NCBI RefSeq assembly: GCF_008642295.1
Contig: NZ_CP029190.1
Coordinates: 3,153,001-3,217,000 of the forward strand
DNA: 64,000 bases
Direction of reading: 5' to 3'
DNA from: Streptomyces venezuelae
Lineage (GTDB): Bacteria > Actinomycetota > Actinomycetes > Streptomycetales > Streptomycetaceae
Shown: positions 15,989 to 25,107 of the stretch, in pieces
Layout: each line of letters begins with the position of its first letter
Position numbering within the stretch: the stretch's first letter is position 1
Translations under genes and position numbers: made by a program
The notes under the pieces: model-generated
What the model saw: the letters and a program-made list of their open reading frames with translations, nothing else
Told to the model about the DNA's origin: nothing
The model's database searches: none

Positions 15989-17236
15989 GTGACGAACACC
16001 CGCACTCCTTTCATGATCCAAAATGCCGCGCTCGCCCTTGCGTTGACGGCTGCCCTTTCGGGCTGCAGCCTCTTCAAAGGCGGGGATGCGGCGGGGAGCG
16101 CCGGCGAGGGTGGGACGGCCGGCGCGGGGGGCCGCTCCTTCACGGTGGCGGCGGCCGGCGATGTTCTGATCCACCCGCAGCTGACCGACCAGGCGGCCCG
16201 GGACGCGAAGGCCGCGGGCAAGGCCGGGTACGACTTCGACAAGATCATGGACGGCGTGAAGCCGGTCGTCTCCAAGGCCGACCTGGGCATCTGCCACATG
16301 GAACCGGTGCTGGGGAAGCCGAACGGCCCGTTCCAGAGCTTCCCCGACTTCCTGGTTCCGCCGCAGATCGCGAACACCCTCAAGAACATCGGCTACGACA
16401 CCTGCTCGACGGCCTCCAACCACGTCCTCGACCACGGACCCGAGGGCGTGTACCGGACGCTCGACACCCTCGACAAGGCGGGCCTGAAGCACACCGGCTC
16501 CGCCCGCAGCCAGGCCGAGGCCGACAAGACCCTGATCATGGACGTCAAGGGCGTCAAGGTCGCCCAGATCTCCTACGCCTTCGGGTTCAACGGCCGCGAG
16601 GTCCCCAAGGACAAGCCGTGGCTGGCCAACCTGATCGACTTCGACAGGATCGCCGCCGCGGAGAAGTCCGCCCGCGCAGCCGGCGCCGAGGTCGTCATCC
16701 TCTCCCTCCACTGGGGCCGTGAGCACCAGCCCAACGCGAGCAAGCCGCAGCTCAAGCTGGCCCGCAAGATCGCCGAGAAGACCGGGATCAACCTGGTCAT
16801 CGGCCACCACGCCCATGTGGTGCAGCCCTTCGAGAAGGTCGCCGGCACCTGGGTCGCGTACGGCCTGGGCAACCAGCTCGCCCGCCACGACGTGCCCAGC
16901 GGCCTGACCGAAGAAGGCGTCATCGGCTGGTTCGAGTTCACCGAGAAGAAGGGTGGCACCTGGGACGTCCAGGCCCGCTACGTACCGACCTTCACCGACA
17001 TCCCGCCGGACCCCGAGGCCGAGCCGGGCAGCGCCGCCGCGCCCGGGGCGGCGCCCGGGCCCGTACGCGACCACCGGCTGGTCGACGTGGCTGCGGCGCT
17101 CAGGAACGGCAAGGACCTGCTCCCCGAGCAGCGCTCCCGGTACCGGCTGGCCTTCGAACGCACCCAGGGCACCGTACTGAACCGCGGCGCCGCGAACGAC
17201 GGTCTGCGCCCCCTCCAAGAACTCCCGGGCGGCTGA
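15989..17236 (+). CDS. CapA/PgsA-type poly-gamma-glutamate biosynthesis protein
   Basis: 415 residues from GTG 15989 (alternative ATG 16013). The N-terminus is a lipoprotein signal with lipobox ALSGC. The calcineurin-like CapA domain follows: FTVAAAGDVLIHPQL, LGICHMEPVLG, TASNHVLDHGPEGVYRTLDTL, EVVILSLHWGREH, INLVIGHHAHVVQPFEKV and WVAYGLGNQLARHD. The metal-type residues of the family (GD, N-H, H-W-G, GHHAH) are present. CapA/PgsA proteins act at the membrane in export or assembly of PGA. It is the first gene of a five-gene plus-strand set with PgsB and PgsC, supporting this assignment. Confidence 0.85.
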   Translation: MTNTRTPFMIQNAALALALTAALSGCSLFKGGDAAGSAGEGGTAGAGGRSFTVAAAGDVLIHPQLTDQAARDAKAAGKAGYDFDKIMDGVKPVVSKADLGICHMEPVLGKPNGPFQSFPDFLVPPQIANTLKNIGYDTCSTASNHVLDHGPEGVYRTLDTLDKAGLKHTGSARSQAEADKTLIMDVKGVKVAQISYAFGFNGREVPKDKPWLANLIDFDRIAAAEKSARAAGAEVVILSLHWGREHQPNASKPQLKLARKIAEKTGINLVIGHHAHVVQPFEKVAGTWVAYGLGNQLARHDVPSGLTEEGVIGWFEFTEKKGGTWDVQARYVPTFTDIPPDPEAEPGSAAAPGAAPGPVRDHRLVDVAAALRNGKDLLPEQRSRYRLAFERTQGTVLNRGAANDGLRPLQELPGG

Positions 17237-17319
17237 GTCCGGCACCACGGCATTTGTCCCCCATGTCCCGTCACCCTCGCGTGCACCCGCGCGCGCACAC
17301 TCAGGAGAGGAGCGTCCCC

Positions 17320-19656
17320 GTGGCCGCTTCGCGTACGAAGCGGCGGCAAAAGGCCCGCCGAAGGGCCGACATGTCACTGCTCGGTGGCATCCGCCCGCCG
17401 ATCGCCGTCCTGTCCGTCCTGCTGCTGCTCCTCGCCGGCATCACCGCACTGAGCCTGGGCAGCGTCCGCAAGGACACCCTCCCCGAGGCCGTGCTCACCT
17501 CGCAGCAGCACTTCGCAGAGGACGGCGCCATCGCGCTGCGCGCCTCGCTGGACGAGAGCGTCACCGACCTCAACCGCGCCGCCACCCTCTTCTCCGCCGG
17601 GGCCCCGGTACCGCCGGACGCCGTCCTCGACAAGATCAGCAACGTCTACCAGAAGTGGCGCGGCACCGCGATCGTCGAGATCAGCTCCGGCCAGCTGCTC
17701 GCGGCCCGCGGCGAGGACCTGCCGCTGACCGCCGTCGACCGCTCCAAGCTGTCGGAGGAGGGCGGCCTCTCGCCCCGTATGGTCCGCCTGGCCAACGGCG
17801 AGACCCGGCTGCTGACCTTCGCCCTCCTCACCTGGCCGGGCGTGCCCCAGCAGCTGCTGGTCTCCTCCAGCAGCCTCCGCTTCCCCGGCATCAGCCTCGG
17901 TGACTTCCGGGCCATTGCCGTGGTCGACGGCAAGGGCCGCATCCTCAGCAGCGACGGCATCCCCGAACCCGAGCAGGTCCTCACCGACCTCCAGCGCGCC
18001 GACGTCAAGCGGGACACCAAGCAGCTCAAGTCCTTCGCCAAGACCGCCGCGAAGAAGGCCGAGCAGCACCCGCTGTCCGCCAAGAACCCCGGCTCCGGGG
18101 GCTTCCTCGGTGTCAGCGGCAGCCTGCTGGGCGGCGAGTTCGCGGGCGACCGCGCCGCCGCCGGCTATGCGACCCTGGCCGGTCCGGAGCCCGGTGTCGG
18201 CACCACCGCCACCAGCCTCGGCCTCACCGTCGTCGCCATGGTCAACATCGCCGAGGACACCCGGTCGGCCTCCAGCGCCTTCGCCGGCCTGACCGCGGCC
18301 GGCGCCCTGCTGATCATCGGCGCCCTGGTGATCCTCCTGCTCATCGGCACCGTGCAGCGCCCGCTGCTCGCGCTCTTCCTGGAGAGCCGCCGGCTGACCC
18401 GCGGCGACCTGCACCGCCCGGTGACGGTCCCCCGCACCGGCGAGGGCTCCCGCATCGGCCTGGCCCTCGAACGCCTGCGCCACCAGCTGCTCGGCCGGCC
18501 CGACCCCGGCCCGGACGGGGTCGAGACCGGCGGCAAGGTGCGCAAGGCCGGCGTCCGTACGCTCGTCGGCCTGGCCCTGCTCCTGCTGCTCGGCTGGTGC
18601 CTGCCGCTCGGCCTGATGGTCAACCGGGCCGGCGAGGAAGCCGTCATCCCCCAGCAGATCGTCAACGACCAGCGCGACCGCACCGACACCCTGAACGACC
18701 GGATCCGCCGCGCACTCAACGAGGGCCACGCCGACCTGCTGTCGGTGGCCTCCGGGATGAACGACCGGACCACCCCCGACCACATGGGCACCGTGCTGGA
18801 ACGCACCCTCCAGCAGCACCTGCGCTACCAGTCCCTGTACGTGGTCGACGCGAACGGCACCGTGCTCGCCAAGGCCGGCAAGGACCCGCAGGCCTCCCGC
18901 GTCAAGGCCGCCGACCGCCGCAAGCCCATCACCCTGCAGGAGGGCGGCAAGGAGCCCGTCCTGATCGGCGCCGCGGAGATCGCCGGACGGCCGGGCACCG
19001 CCCTGATCGGCGAGTTCCGGATCGACTTCCTCAACGGGCTGCTCAAGCGGCCCGGCCTGGGCCAGATCCGGGTCGTCGACGGCAAGCACCGGGTCATCGC
19101 CTCCAACAGCGGCTACCGCGCCTTCGAGAAGCTCGACGACGAGCGGCTGGAGGCCCTGGCCGACGGCGCCGCGCTCAAGGTCGGCATGGCCCCCCGGCCG
19201 GCCGGTGTGCTCTACCGCGACAACGGCACGCACACCATCGCCGCCGCGGCCCCGTTCGTCGGCGGCGGCGCCGCCAAGGAAATGGGCTGGACCGTGATCA
19301 GCTGGCAGCCCGCGAAGGGCCTCGGCATCCCCGAGTACAGCCTGCAGAACCGCACCGTGCTCGCCGGGCTGCTCGGCCTGACCGCCGCGGTGGCCTGCCT
19401 CGGCTGGCTCCACCTCATCGTCGTACGCCCGCTGCGCGAACTCGCGCAGCGCGCCGAGGCCCTGGCGGACGGCGACCGCCGGACCGTCCTCTACCCGCGC
19501 CACCACGACGAGGTCGGCGCCGTCACCCGCAGTCTGGAAGTCATCCGGCAGCAGCTCCAGGAGCTGCGCAGGCGCGAAGCCGCCGGCCCCACCGCCGGTA
19601 CCCACGCCGCCGTTGCCTCCGGCACCACGCCGACCCACCAGGCCGGAAGGAACTGA
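17320..19656 (+). CDS. Tandem Cache/HAMP membrane protein in PGA operon
   Basis: GTG 17320 follows GAGAGGAG; 778 residues. It is a duplicated unit. TM1 (about 28-52), an extracytoplasmic Cache-like part, TM2 (about 325-350) and a HAMP-like stretch (LESRRLTRGDLHRPV) are followed by TM3 (about 430-455), a second Cache-like part, TM4 (about 690-712) and a clear HAMP (RPLRELAQRAEALADGDRR, HHDEVGAVTRSLEVIRQQL). No kinase, cyclase or methyl-accepting domain follows. It is a sensor without an output domain, or a structural partner of the synthetase. It ends 6 bases before pgsB, so co-translation is likely. Such a gene inside a pgs operon is not part of the Bacillus model. Confidence 0.75.
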   Translation: MAASRTKRRQKARRRADMSLLGGIRPPIAVLSVLLLLLAGITALSLGSVRKDTLPEAVLTSQQHFAEDGAIALRASLDESVTDLNRAATLFSAGAPVPPDAVLDKISNVYQKWRGTAIVEISSGQLLAARGEDLPLTAVDRSKLSEEGGLSPRMVRLANGETRLLTFALLTWPGVPQQLLVSSSSLRFPGISLGDFRAIAVVDGKGRILSSDGIPEPEQVLTDLQRADVKRDTKQLKSFAKTAAKKAEQHPLSAKNPGSGGFLGVSGSLLGGEFAGDRAAAGYATLAGPEPGVGTTATSLGLTVVAMVNIAEDTRSASSAFAGLTAAGALLIIGALVILLLIGTVQRPLLALFLESRRLTRGDLHRPVTVPRTGEGSRIGLALERLRHQLLGRPDPGPDGVETGGKVRKAGVRTLVGLALLLLLGWCLPLGLMVNRAGEEAVIPQQIVNDQRDRTDTLNDRIRRALNEGHADLLSVASGMNDRTTPDHMGTVLERTLQQHLRYQSLYVVDANGTVLAKAGKDPQASRVKAADRRKPITLQEGGKEPVLIGAAEIAGRPGTALIGEFRIDFLNGLLKRPGLGQIRVVDGKHRVIASNSGYRAFEKLDDERLEALADGAALKVGMAPRPAGVLYRDNGTHTIAAAAPFVGGGAAKEMGWTVISWQPAKGLGIPEYSLQNRTVLAGLLGLTAAVACLGWLHLIVVRPLRELAQRAEALADGDRRTVLYPRHHDEVGAVTRSLEVIRQQLQELRRREAAGPTAGTHAAVASGTTPTHQAGRN

Positions 19657-19662
19657 CCCGCC

Positions 19663-21318
19663 GTGCTCTTCCTCTACATCGTGCTGGTCGTCTGCTGCCT
19701 GCTGATGCTGGTCGCCGGCATCATCGAGCAGCGGCGGCACTTCGCCAACCTGGACGAGATACCCACCCGGGTGCTCGTCAACGGCATCCGCGGCAAGAGT
19801 TCCATCACCCGGCTGGTGGCGGGCGCACTGCGCGGCGGCGGGCTGGTCACGGTCGCCAAGACCACCGGCACCGCGGCCCGCTTCATCCACCCCGACGCCA
19901 CCGAGGAACCGGTCTACCGCAAGTTCGGCATCGCCAATGTCGTCGAGCAGATCGGCATCGTGCGGCGGGCCGCGGCCTACCGGCCGGACGCACTGGTCAT
20001 GGAGTGCATGGCCGTCATGCCGCCGCTCCAGGAGCTCAACCAGGCCAAGCTGATCCAGTCCACCATCGGCGTGCTGTGCAACGTACGCGAGGACCATGTG
20101 GCCGAGATGGGCCCGACCCTCGACGACATCGGCCGCTCCCTGTCGCGGTCGATGCCGCACGGCGGCATCTGCGTCACCGCCGAGAAGGACCGCTTCCATG
20201 TCCTCCAGGAGGAGGCGGACGCCCGGGACTGCACGCTGATCTACGCGGACCCGGACATGGTCAGCGACGAGGAGCTGCGCGGCTTCAGCTGGTTCACCTT
20301 CAAGGAGAACGTGGCCATCGCGCTGACCGTCGCCGACCTCCTGGGCATCGACCGGGAGACCGCGCTCCAGGGCATGTACGACGCCCCGCCGGACCCGGGC
20401 GTGCTCTCCGTCGAGCGCTACATCGCCCCCGGCGACAAGCGGCTGCGGTTCGCCAACGTGTTCGCGGCCAACGACCCCGAGTCCACGCTGATGAACATCA
20501 ACCAGCTGCTCGACCTCGGCGCGATCAGCCGCCCGCTGAACGTGGTCATCAACTGCCGTCCCGACCGGGTCGAGCGCAACGGCCAGATGGGCCAGATCGT
20601 GCCCGACCTCCAGCCGGACAAGGTGTTCGTCATCGGCCACCCGGCCAAGAGCGCCATCGACGCGATCCCCGCCGAGTGGCGCGACCGCGCCGTCGACCTC
20701 GGCGGCGACGGCCGCGACGGCGAGGAGTTCATGCACGAGCTGCTGGGCCACCTCGGGGCGGATTCCTCGCTCGTGGCCATCGGCAACATCCACGGCCAGG
20801 GCGAGATCCTGCTGGAGCACCTCGCCGAGCTGCCCTCCTTCGAGGAGGACGCCGAGCCGGCGCAGCAGGCACCGCGGATGCAGGAGGCCCAGCAGGCCCA
20901 GCAGCCGCACCCGGGGTACCAGGCACCGCAGGCGTACCCGGCGCAGCACGGGTACCAGGTACCGCAGACCACGGGCCCGTACGCCAAGCCCCTCGACCCG
21001 TACGGCTACCTGCCCGCGGCCGAGGAGGCACGGTGGACGACGCCGGGCCACCAGCAGTACCCGTACCAGCAGCAGTACTCGCACCCGGCCCAGCCCTACG
21101 ACCACTCCTACGAGTCGTTCGCACCGGCACCGCAGCCCCAGGTGCAGGCGCAGCCGCAGCCACAGCCACCACAGCAACAGCAGCCGAGGCGCCCGGCGCT
21201 GGAGCCCGCCCCCTGGCCCCGCCAAGAGCAGCCCCAGCCCCAGCAGCCCCAGCTCCCCCGACCCCAGAACCCGCAGCAGCAGCCTCAGCAGTGGCCCAGC
21301 CCAGGAGAACCCCGTTGA
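19663..21318 (+). CDS. pgsB: Poly-gamma-glutamate synthase ligase PgsB/CapB
   Basis: GTG 19663 after GGAAGG; 551 residues. One N-terminal TM, then a Mur-ligase-like amide ligase with Walker A GIRGKSS (41-47), VAKTTGTAARF, LVMECMAVMPPLQELNQ, GVLCNVREDHVAEMGP and VFVIGHPAKSAIDAIP. PgsB uses ATP to polymerise glutamate with PgsC. The ligase ends near residue 405; the last ~140 residues are a low-complexity Pro/Gln/Tyr tail (YQAPQAYPAQHGYQVPQ and similar) that normal PgsB/CapB (~390-400 aa) lacks. pgsC starts inside its stop codon. Confidence 0.92.
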   Translation: MLFLYIVLVVCCLLMLVAGIIEQRRHFANLDEIPTRVLVNGIRGKSSITRLVAGALRGGGLVTVAKTTGTAARFIHPDATEEPVYRKFGIANVVEQIGIVRRAAAYRPDALVMECMAVMPPLQELNQAKLIQSTIGVLCNVREDHVAEMGPTLDDIGRSLSRSMPHGGICVTAEKDRFHVLQEEADARDCTLIYADPDMVSDEELRGFSWFTFKENVAIALTVADLLGIDRETALQGMYDAPPDPGVLSVERYIAPGDKRLRFANVFAANDPESTLMNINQLLDLGAISRPLNVVINCRPDRVERNGQMGQIVPDLQPDKVFVIGHPAKSAIDAIPAEWRDRAVDLGGDGRDGEEFMHELLGHLGADSSLVAIGNIHGQGEILLEHLAELPSFEEDAEPAQQAPRMQEAQQAQQPHPGYQAPQAYPAQHGYQVPQTTGPYAKPLDPYGYLPAAEEARWTTPGHQQYPYQQQYSHPAQPYDHSYESFAPAPQPQVQAQPQPQPPQQQQPRRPALEPAPWPRQEQPQPQQPQLPRPQNPQQQPQQWPSPGEPR

Positions 21319-21797
21319 TCCCCGCCGTCCTCACCCCCGAGATCGCCGCGATCGGCATCGCCCTGGGCCTGCTGTTCTCCCTCGTCTGCTACCTGACGAC
21401 GAACCTGTCCCCCGGCGGCATGATCACCCCCGGCTGGCTCGCCCTCACCCTGATCGAGGACCTCCAGCGCGCCGCGATCGTCCTCGGCGTCACCGTGCTG
21501 ACGTACGTCCTCACCCTCGTCGTCCAGCGCTACGTGATCCTCTACGGCAAGCGGCTGTTCGCGGCCGTCGTGCTGATCGGCGTGATCCTCCAGGGCGGGG
21601 TGGTGATCCTGCTGCAGATGGAGTTCCCGCTGCTGTACGCCAACCAGACGCTCGGCTTCATCGTGCCCGGCCTGATCGCCTACCAGCTGGTCCGCCAGCC
21701 CAAGGGCGCCACCCTGCTGGCGACGGGCTCCGCAACGCTCATGACGTACGTCGTCCTGACCGCCGGCATCCTGCTCGGCGTCATGCCGCACGCGTGA
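21315..21797 (+). CDS. pgsC: Poly-gamma-glutamate synthase subunit PgsC/CapC
   Basis: 160 residues starting at TTG 21315 behind AGGAGA, overlapping the pgsB stop as TTGA. Nearly all hydrophobic, with about four to five membrane segments: IGIALGLLFSLVCYLTTNLSPGGMITPGWLAL (the PgsC/CapC opening), AAIVLGVTVLTYVLTLVVQRY, LFAAVVLIGVILQGGVVILL, LGFIVPGLIAYQLVRQPK and VVLTAGILLGVM. It forms the membrane part of the PgsBC synthetase. The rare TTG start and overlap imply tight coupling to pgsB. Confidence 0.9.
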   Translation: MIPAVLTPEIAAIGIALGLLFSLVCYLTTNLSPGGMITPGWLALTLIEDLQRAAIVLGVTVLTYVLTLVVQRYVILYGKRLFAAVVLIGVILQGGVVILLQMEFPLLYANQTLGFIVPGLIAYQLVRQPKGATLLATGSATLMTYVVLTAGILLGVMPHA

Positions 21798-21885
21798 TCC
21801 GCCCCCGCCCCGCCGGCCACGCCGCGCGCCCCGCCCGCCCCGCCCGCCCCCACACCTCGACCACCGATCCCGCCCGGAGTCACCG

Positions 21886-22965
21886 ATGACCGCCGCCACG
21901 TCCAAACGCCGCACCCGTCCCGTCCTGCACGCGGCCACCGTGATCGCGCTGCTGGCCGGAAGCGCGTACTTCACGATCGAGCTGCGCAAGGAGGAGCAGG
22001 CCAAGGCGCCGGCGATCCAGTCGGTCGTCGACACCCCCGCAGCCGCCGCCAAGACGGCCGACGAGAGCGGCCAGAAGTGGGAGCGGCTGAAGAACCCCGA
22101 GCGCTCCGTGCTGCGTGACGGCAAGGGCGGGATCCTCGCGACCTTCACCGACGGCGCCCGCACCGCCACCCTCACCGGCCCCAGCCGCACCTTCACCGAG
22201 CCGGCCACCACCAAGACCCGGGTGGTCACCGAGAACTGGGTCCGGCTGATGCCGGAGGTGTGGCGCAACGGCGCCGAGCGCGAGCAGTGGTTCAAGGACT
22301 GGTTCAAGAAGTACTTCGGCAGCGAAGAGGACGACATCTTCGCCATGGCCTTCCAGTACGGCGACCAGGCCCCGGTGAAGAAGGACGCCGAAGGCATCGC
22401 CTACGCGGGCGACGCCAACTTCGGCCCGATCAACCCCAAGGGCTCGGTCGGCAACGACTACCGGCTGGAGGAGTCGGACTTCTACGACTACCTCGGCATC
22501 CCCTACACCTTCCGCAGCGGCACCATCATGAAGCCCGAGCCCATGCGGGCCCGCTCGATGGACTGCTCCGGCTTCATCCGCACGGTCTTCGGCTACCGGG
22601 CCCGCTTCCCGCTGATGGCCACCGACAGCTCCGGCGACGGCCTGGCACGCACCGCCAACGGCATGGCCCGCGGCAAGCCGGGCGTGAACGTCATCCCGCT
22701 CAAGGGGGTCGGCACCGAGCACCGGCCCACATCCATCGATGTGCTCCAGCCGGGCGACCTGCTGTTCTTCAAGCTGGACGCGCGCACCGGGGAGCGGCTG
22801 GACCACACCGGCATCTACCTGGGCACCGACACCGACGGCCACAAGATCTTCATCTCCAGCCGCGAGGAGGCGAACGGGCCCACCATCGGCGACAAGGGCG
22901 GCACCTCGCGCCTCGACGGCAACGGCTACTACGCGACGACGCTGCGCAGCGCCAAGCGCGTCTGA
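21886..22965 (+). CDS. NlpC/P60 family cell-wall/PGA hydrolase
   Basis: ATG 21886 after CGGAG; 359 residues. N-terminal membrane anchor (VLHAATVIALLAGSAYFTIEL), an alpha/beta middle region, then an NlpC/P60 papain-like domain with nucleophile C227 (RSMDCSGFIRTVFGYR) and His H307 (LDHTGIYLG). PGA loci often carry such hydrolases (PgdS-type) to cut or release the polymer; the same fold also cleaves peptidoglycan stem peptides, which cannot be excluded. Last gene of the pgs operon, ending 9 bases from the convergent gene at 22975. Confidence 0.82.
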   Translation: MTAATSKRRTRPVLHAATVIALLAGSAYFTIELRKEEQAKAPAIQSVVDTPAAAAKTADESGQKWERLKNPERSVLRDGKGGILATFTDGARTATLTGPSRTFTEPATTKTRVVTENWVRLMPEVWRNGAEREQWFKDWFKKYFGSEEDDIFAMAFQYGDQAPVKKDAEGIAYAGDANFGPINPKGSVGNDYRLEESDFYDYLGIPYTFRSGTIMKPEPMRARSMDCSGFIRTVFGYRARFPLMATDSSGDGLARTANGMARGKPGVNVIPLKGVGTEHRPTSIDVLQPGDLLFFKLDARTGERLDHTGIYLGTDTDGHKIFISSREEANGPTIGDKGGTSRLDGNGYYATTLRSAKRV

Positions 22966-22974
22966 GCCCGTACG

Positions 22975-24981
22975 TCAGGGCTGGGGGGACGGCCGGGGCG
23001 GACTCGTCCGCGCCGGCGTCCCCAGCTCCTGGTGGATCAGCGCCTCCGGGCAGGGCGTACCCCGCGGGACCCGGTACTTCGCCGCCAGCCGGTACTCACC
23101 CGGGGCCGGGGCGAGCAGCTCCGTCCAGACGTCCCCCTCCAGGTCCGGCGCCGCCTTGAACAGGCAGCCGGCGGTGTTCTCGTACTGCTTCACCGGCGTG
23201 CGCCCGGCCTTGGAGAGCTCCGTCTCCTGCGGGGGCATCACGGCCTTGCCGTTGGCGTCCACCAGGCCCAGCCACGGCGAGTGCGGGACCTTCACCAGCA
23301 CCCGTCCGGGAGCCTTGACGTCGATGACCATCCGGTCGGCAGCCGCGCGGACCACCTGGGCCGAGCCGCCGACCAGCTGTCCCGGCTCGTGCACCTTGAA
23401 CAGCTGCCAGTTCGCGTCGCCCCACACCTGCTGGAGGTAGGGCAGGCCCTCGCGGACCAGGGCCGCCTCGTCCTCGCCGCCCACATCCGGTTTGCCGGCG
23501 GGCAGCACCACATAGTGCACGGCCCACCGGTCCAGCCATTCCCGGTAGCTGTCGGCGGTCAGCGTGTCGTCGTAGAAGAGCGGATTCCGCTCCAGGTCGG
23601 CCTGCCGGTTCCAGCCGCGGGCCAGATTGACGTACGAGGGGAAGGCCGAGGACTCACGGTGGCTGCTGGCCGGGACCACCTCGACCCGGCCCCGGTCGGC
23701 GCCCGCCTTCTGCAGCTGGTCGACCAGCGGTGCGAGCTCGCGGTTCCAGGCCGCCACCGGGGTGGTGCGGACGATGTCCAGGACGCTGTTGGCGGTGATC
23801 CAGACGGTCAGGGAGGTGACGGCGAGCAGCACGGCGTACCAGCGCCGGCTGCGCGGCACCGCGTACGGGAGGGCGGCGAGCAGCACCGCGCCGCCGAACA
23901 GCATCGCCAGGCGGGTAACGTTCGAGCCGACCTGTGAATCGATCGCCCAGGTCAGGAAGACGCCCAGGGCGTACACGCCGGCGGCGATCCGGACCGTCGT
24001 CCAGCCCTTCGGTACGAGGACGAGGACGGCCACCCCGGCGAGGTACGGCAGGCAGGCCGAGGCCACCGTCATCGGCTGGGTGCCGGAGAAGGGGAACAGC
24101 CAGGCCGAGAGCCCGACCACGGCCACCGGCGCGAGCCCGAGGGCGTACGCGCCGGGGCGCCGGCCGCTCAGGAACAGCGCGGCGGCGACCACCCCGAGGA
24201 ACAGCCCGGCGACCGGGCTGGAGGCGGTGGCGAGCCCGGCCAGCAGCGCGGCGACGGCCGCCTTGGCCCAGCGCTTCCGCGCCCACATCCGGGGCCAGCA
24301 GAAGGCGGCGGCGACCGCACCGAGCGCGAACATCACCCCGAGGCCGAAGGTGACCCGGCCGGACAGGGCGTTGCAGAACAGCCCGTACACCCCGGCGAGG
24401 GCGGGCCAGAGCGGCTGGCGGACGGCACCGCGGCAGCGGGTGAGGATCAGTGCGAGCAGGGCGGCGGAGACGGTTCCGGCGATCATCATCGTGGTCCGGA
24501 CGCCGAGGACGTGCATCAGGTACGGCGAGACGACGCTGTAGGAGACCGGGTGCATCCCGCCGTACCAGGCGAGGTTGTAGGCGGAGTCCGGGTGCCGGCC
24601 GACGAACTCGGCCCAGGCGTCCTGGGCGGCGAGGTCACCGCCGCTGTTGGCGAAGAGGAAGAACCAGACGACGTGCAGGACGGCGGCGACCGCGGTGGTG
24701 ACGGCGATGGGGCGGCCGGTGACCGCACGGAGCGCTCGGCGCGCGGCGGAATCGGGTGCGGCCGGGCTACCGCCGGAGCTGTGCGGGCCGGCGGCGGTGC
24801 CGGCGTCGGCGCCCGTGCCGGTGCCGGTGTCCGCCGGGCTACCGCCGGAGCTGTGCGGGCCGGCGGCGGTGCCGGCGGCCGGCTGCCGTATGCCGGTTCC
24901 CGCCGGCTCGCCGGGCAGGCCGGCCGCGGCGGCCACGGCCGCCGGCTGCGGCGGCCCCTGCTTCTCTTCCGCGGTGGTCAC
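22975..24981 (-). CDS. Polytopic membrane protein, glycosyltransferase-like topology
   Basis: 668 residues from GTG 24981. Disordered Ser/Gly/Ala N-terminus with a duplicated AAGPHSSGGSPA, then about ten membrane segments (roughly 90-400) and a ~250-residue outer domain (NRELAPLVDQLQKAGADRGRVEVVPASSHRESSAF; VHYVVLPAGKPDVGGEDEAALV). The outer domain after a TM bundle resembles GT-C or YfhO-like envelope proteins, but no catalytic motif is certain. It may act on cell-wall polymers given its pgs and carboxypeptidase neighbours. Function unknown. Confidence 0.6.
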   Translation of the reverse strand: MTTAEEKQGPPQPAAVAAAAGLPGEPAGTGIRQPAAGTAAGPHSSGGSPADTGTGTGADAGTAAGPHSSGGSPAAPDSAARRALRAVTGRPIAVTTAVAAVLHVVWFFLFANSGGDLAAQDAWAEFVGRHPDSAYNLAWYGGMHPVSYSVVSPYLMHVLGVRTTMMIAGTVSAALLALILTRCRGAVRQPLWPALAGVYGLFCNALSGRVTFGLGVMFALGAVAAAFCWPRMWARKRWAKAAVAALLAGLATASSPVAGLFLGVVAAALFLSGRRPGAYALGLAPVAVVGLSAWLFPFSGTQPMTVASACLPYLAGVAVLVLVPKGWTTVRIAAGVYALGVFLTWAIDSQVGSNVTRLAMLFGGAVLLAALPYAVPRSRRWYAVLLAVTSLTVWITANSVLDIVRTTPVAAWNRELAPLVDQLQKAGADRGRVEVVPASSHRESSAFPSYVNLARGWNRQADLERNPLFYDDTLTADSYREWLDRWAVHYVVLPAGKPDVGGEDEAALVREGLPYLQQVWGDANWQLFKVHEPGQLVGGSAQVVRAAADRMVIDVKAPGRVLVKVPHSPWLGLVDANGKAVMPPQETELSKAGRTPVKQYENTAGCLFKAAPDLEGDVWTELLAPAPGEYRLAAKYRVPRGTPCPEALIHQELGTPARTSPPRPSPQP
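24761..24877. repeat. 45-bp direct repeat (24761-24805, 24833-24877)
   Basis: Two identical 45-base copies spaced by 72 bases, in frame within the disordered N-terminus of the membrane protein; they encode the duplicated PHSSGGSPA segment. Confidence 0.85.
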
Positions 24982-25040
24982 TGCGTCGCACTCCCAAACC
25001 TGCGTTCCCGTTCCCCGGGCATCTGACCCGAAGACGCGTA

Positions 25041-25070
25041 CCGGCGCCCCGGGGTTGCCCGGGGCGCCGG
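25041..25070 (-). terminator. Terminator after the carboxypeptidase gene
   Basis: Perfect 13-bp arms ccggcgccccggg (25041-25053) and cccggggcgccgg (25058-25070), loop gttg, 38 bases after the stop at 25108. Confidence 0.85.
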
Positions 25071-25107
25071 AGTCGTCACCTGTGTCTCGGCTGTGGCTCG
25101 GCCGACG

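Noticed and set aside
17374..21225. Open frame of about 1280 codons on the minus strand
   Set aside because: Antisense to the Cache/HAMP and pgsB genes, low-complexity Val/Gly/Glu/Arg reading.
18597..21314. Very long plus-strand open frame covering pgsB
   Set aside because: Arg/Pro/Gly-rich out-of-frame reading of the Cache/HAMP and pgsB genes; only its last part from TTG 21315 (pgsC) is real.
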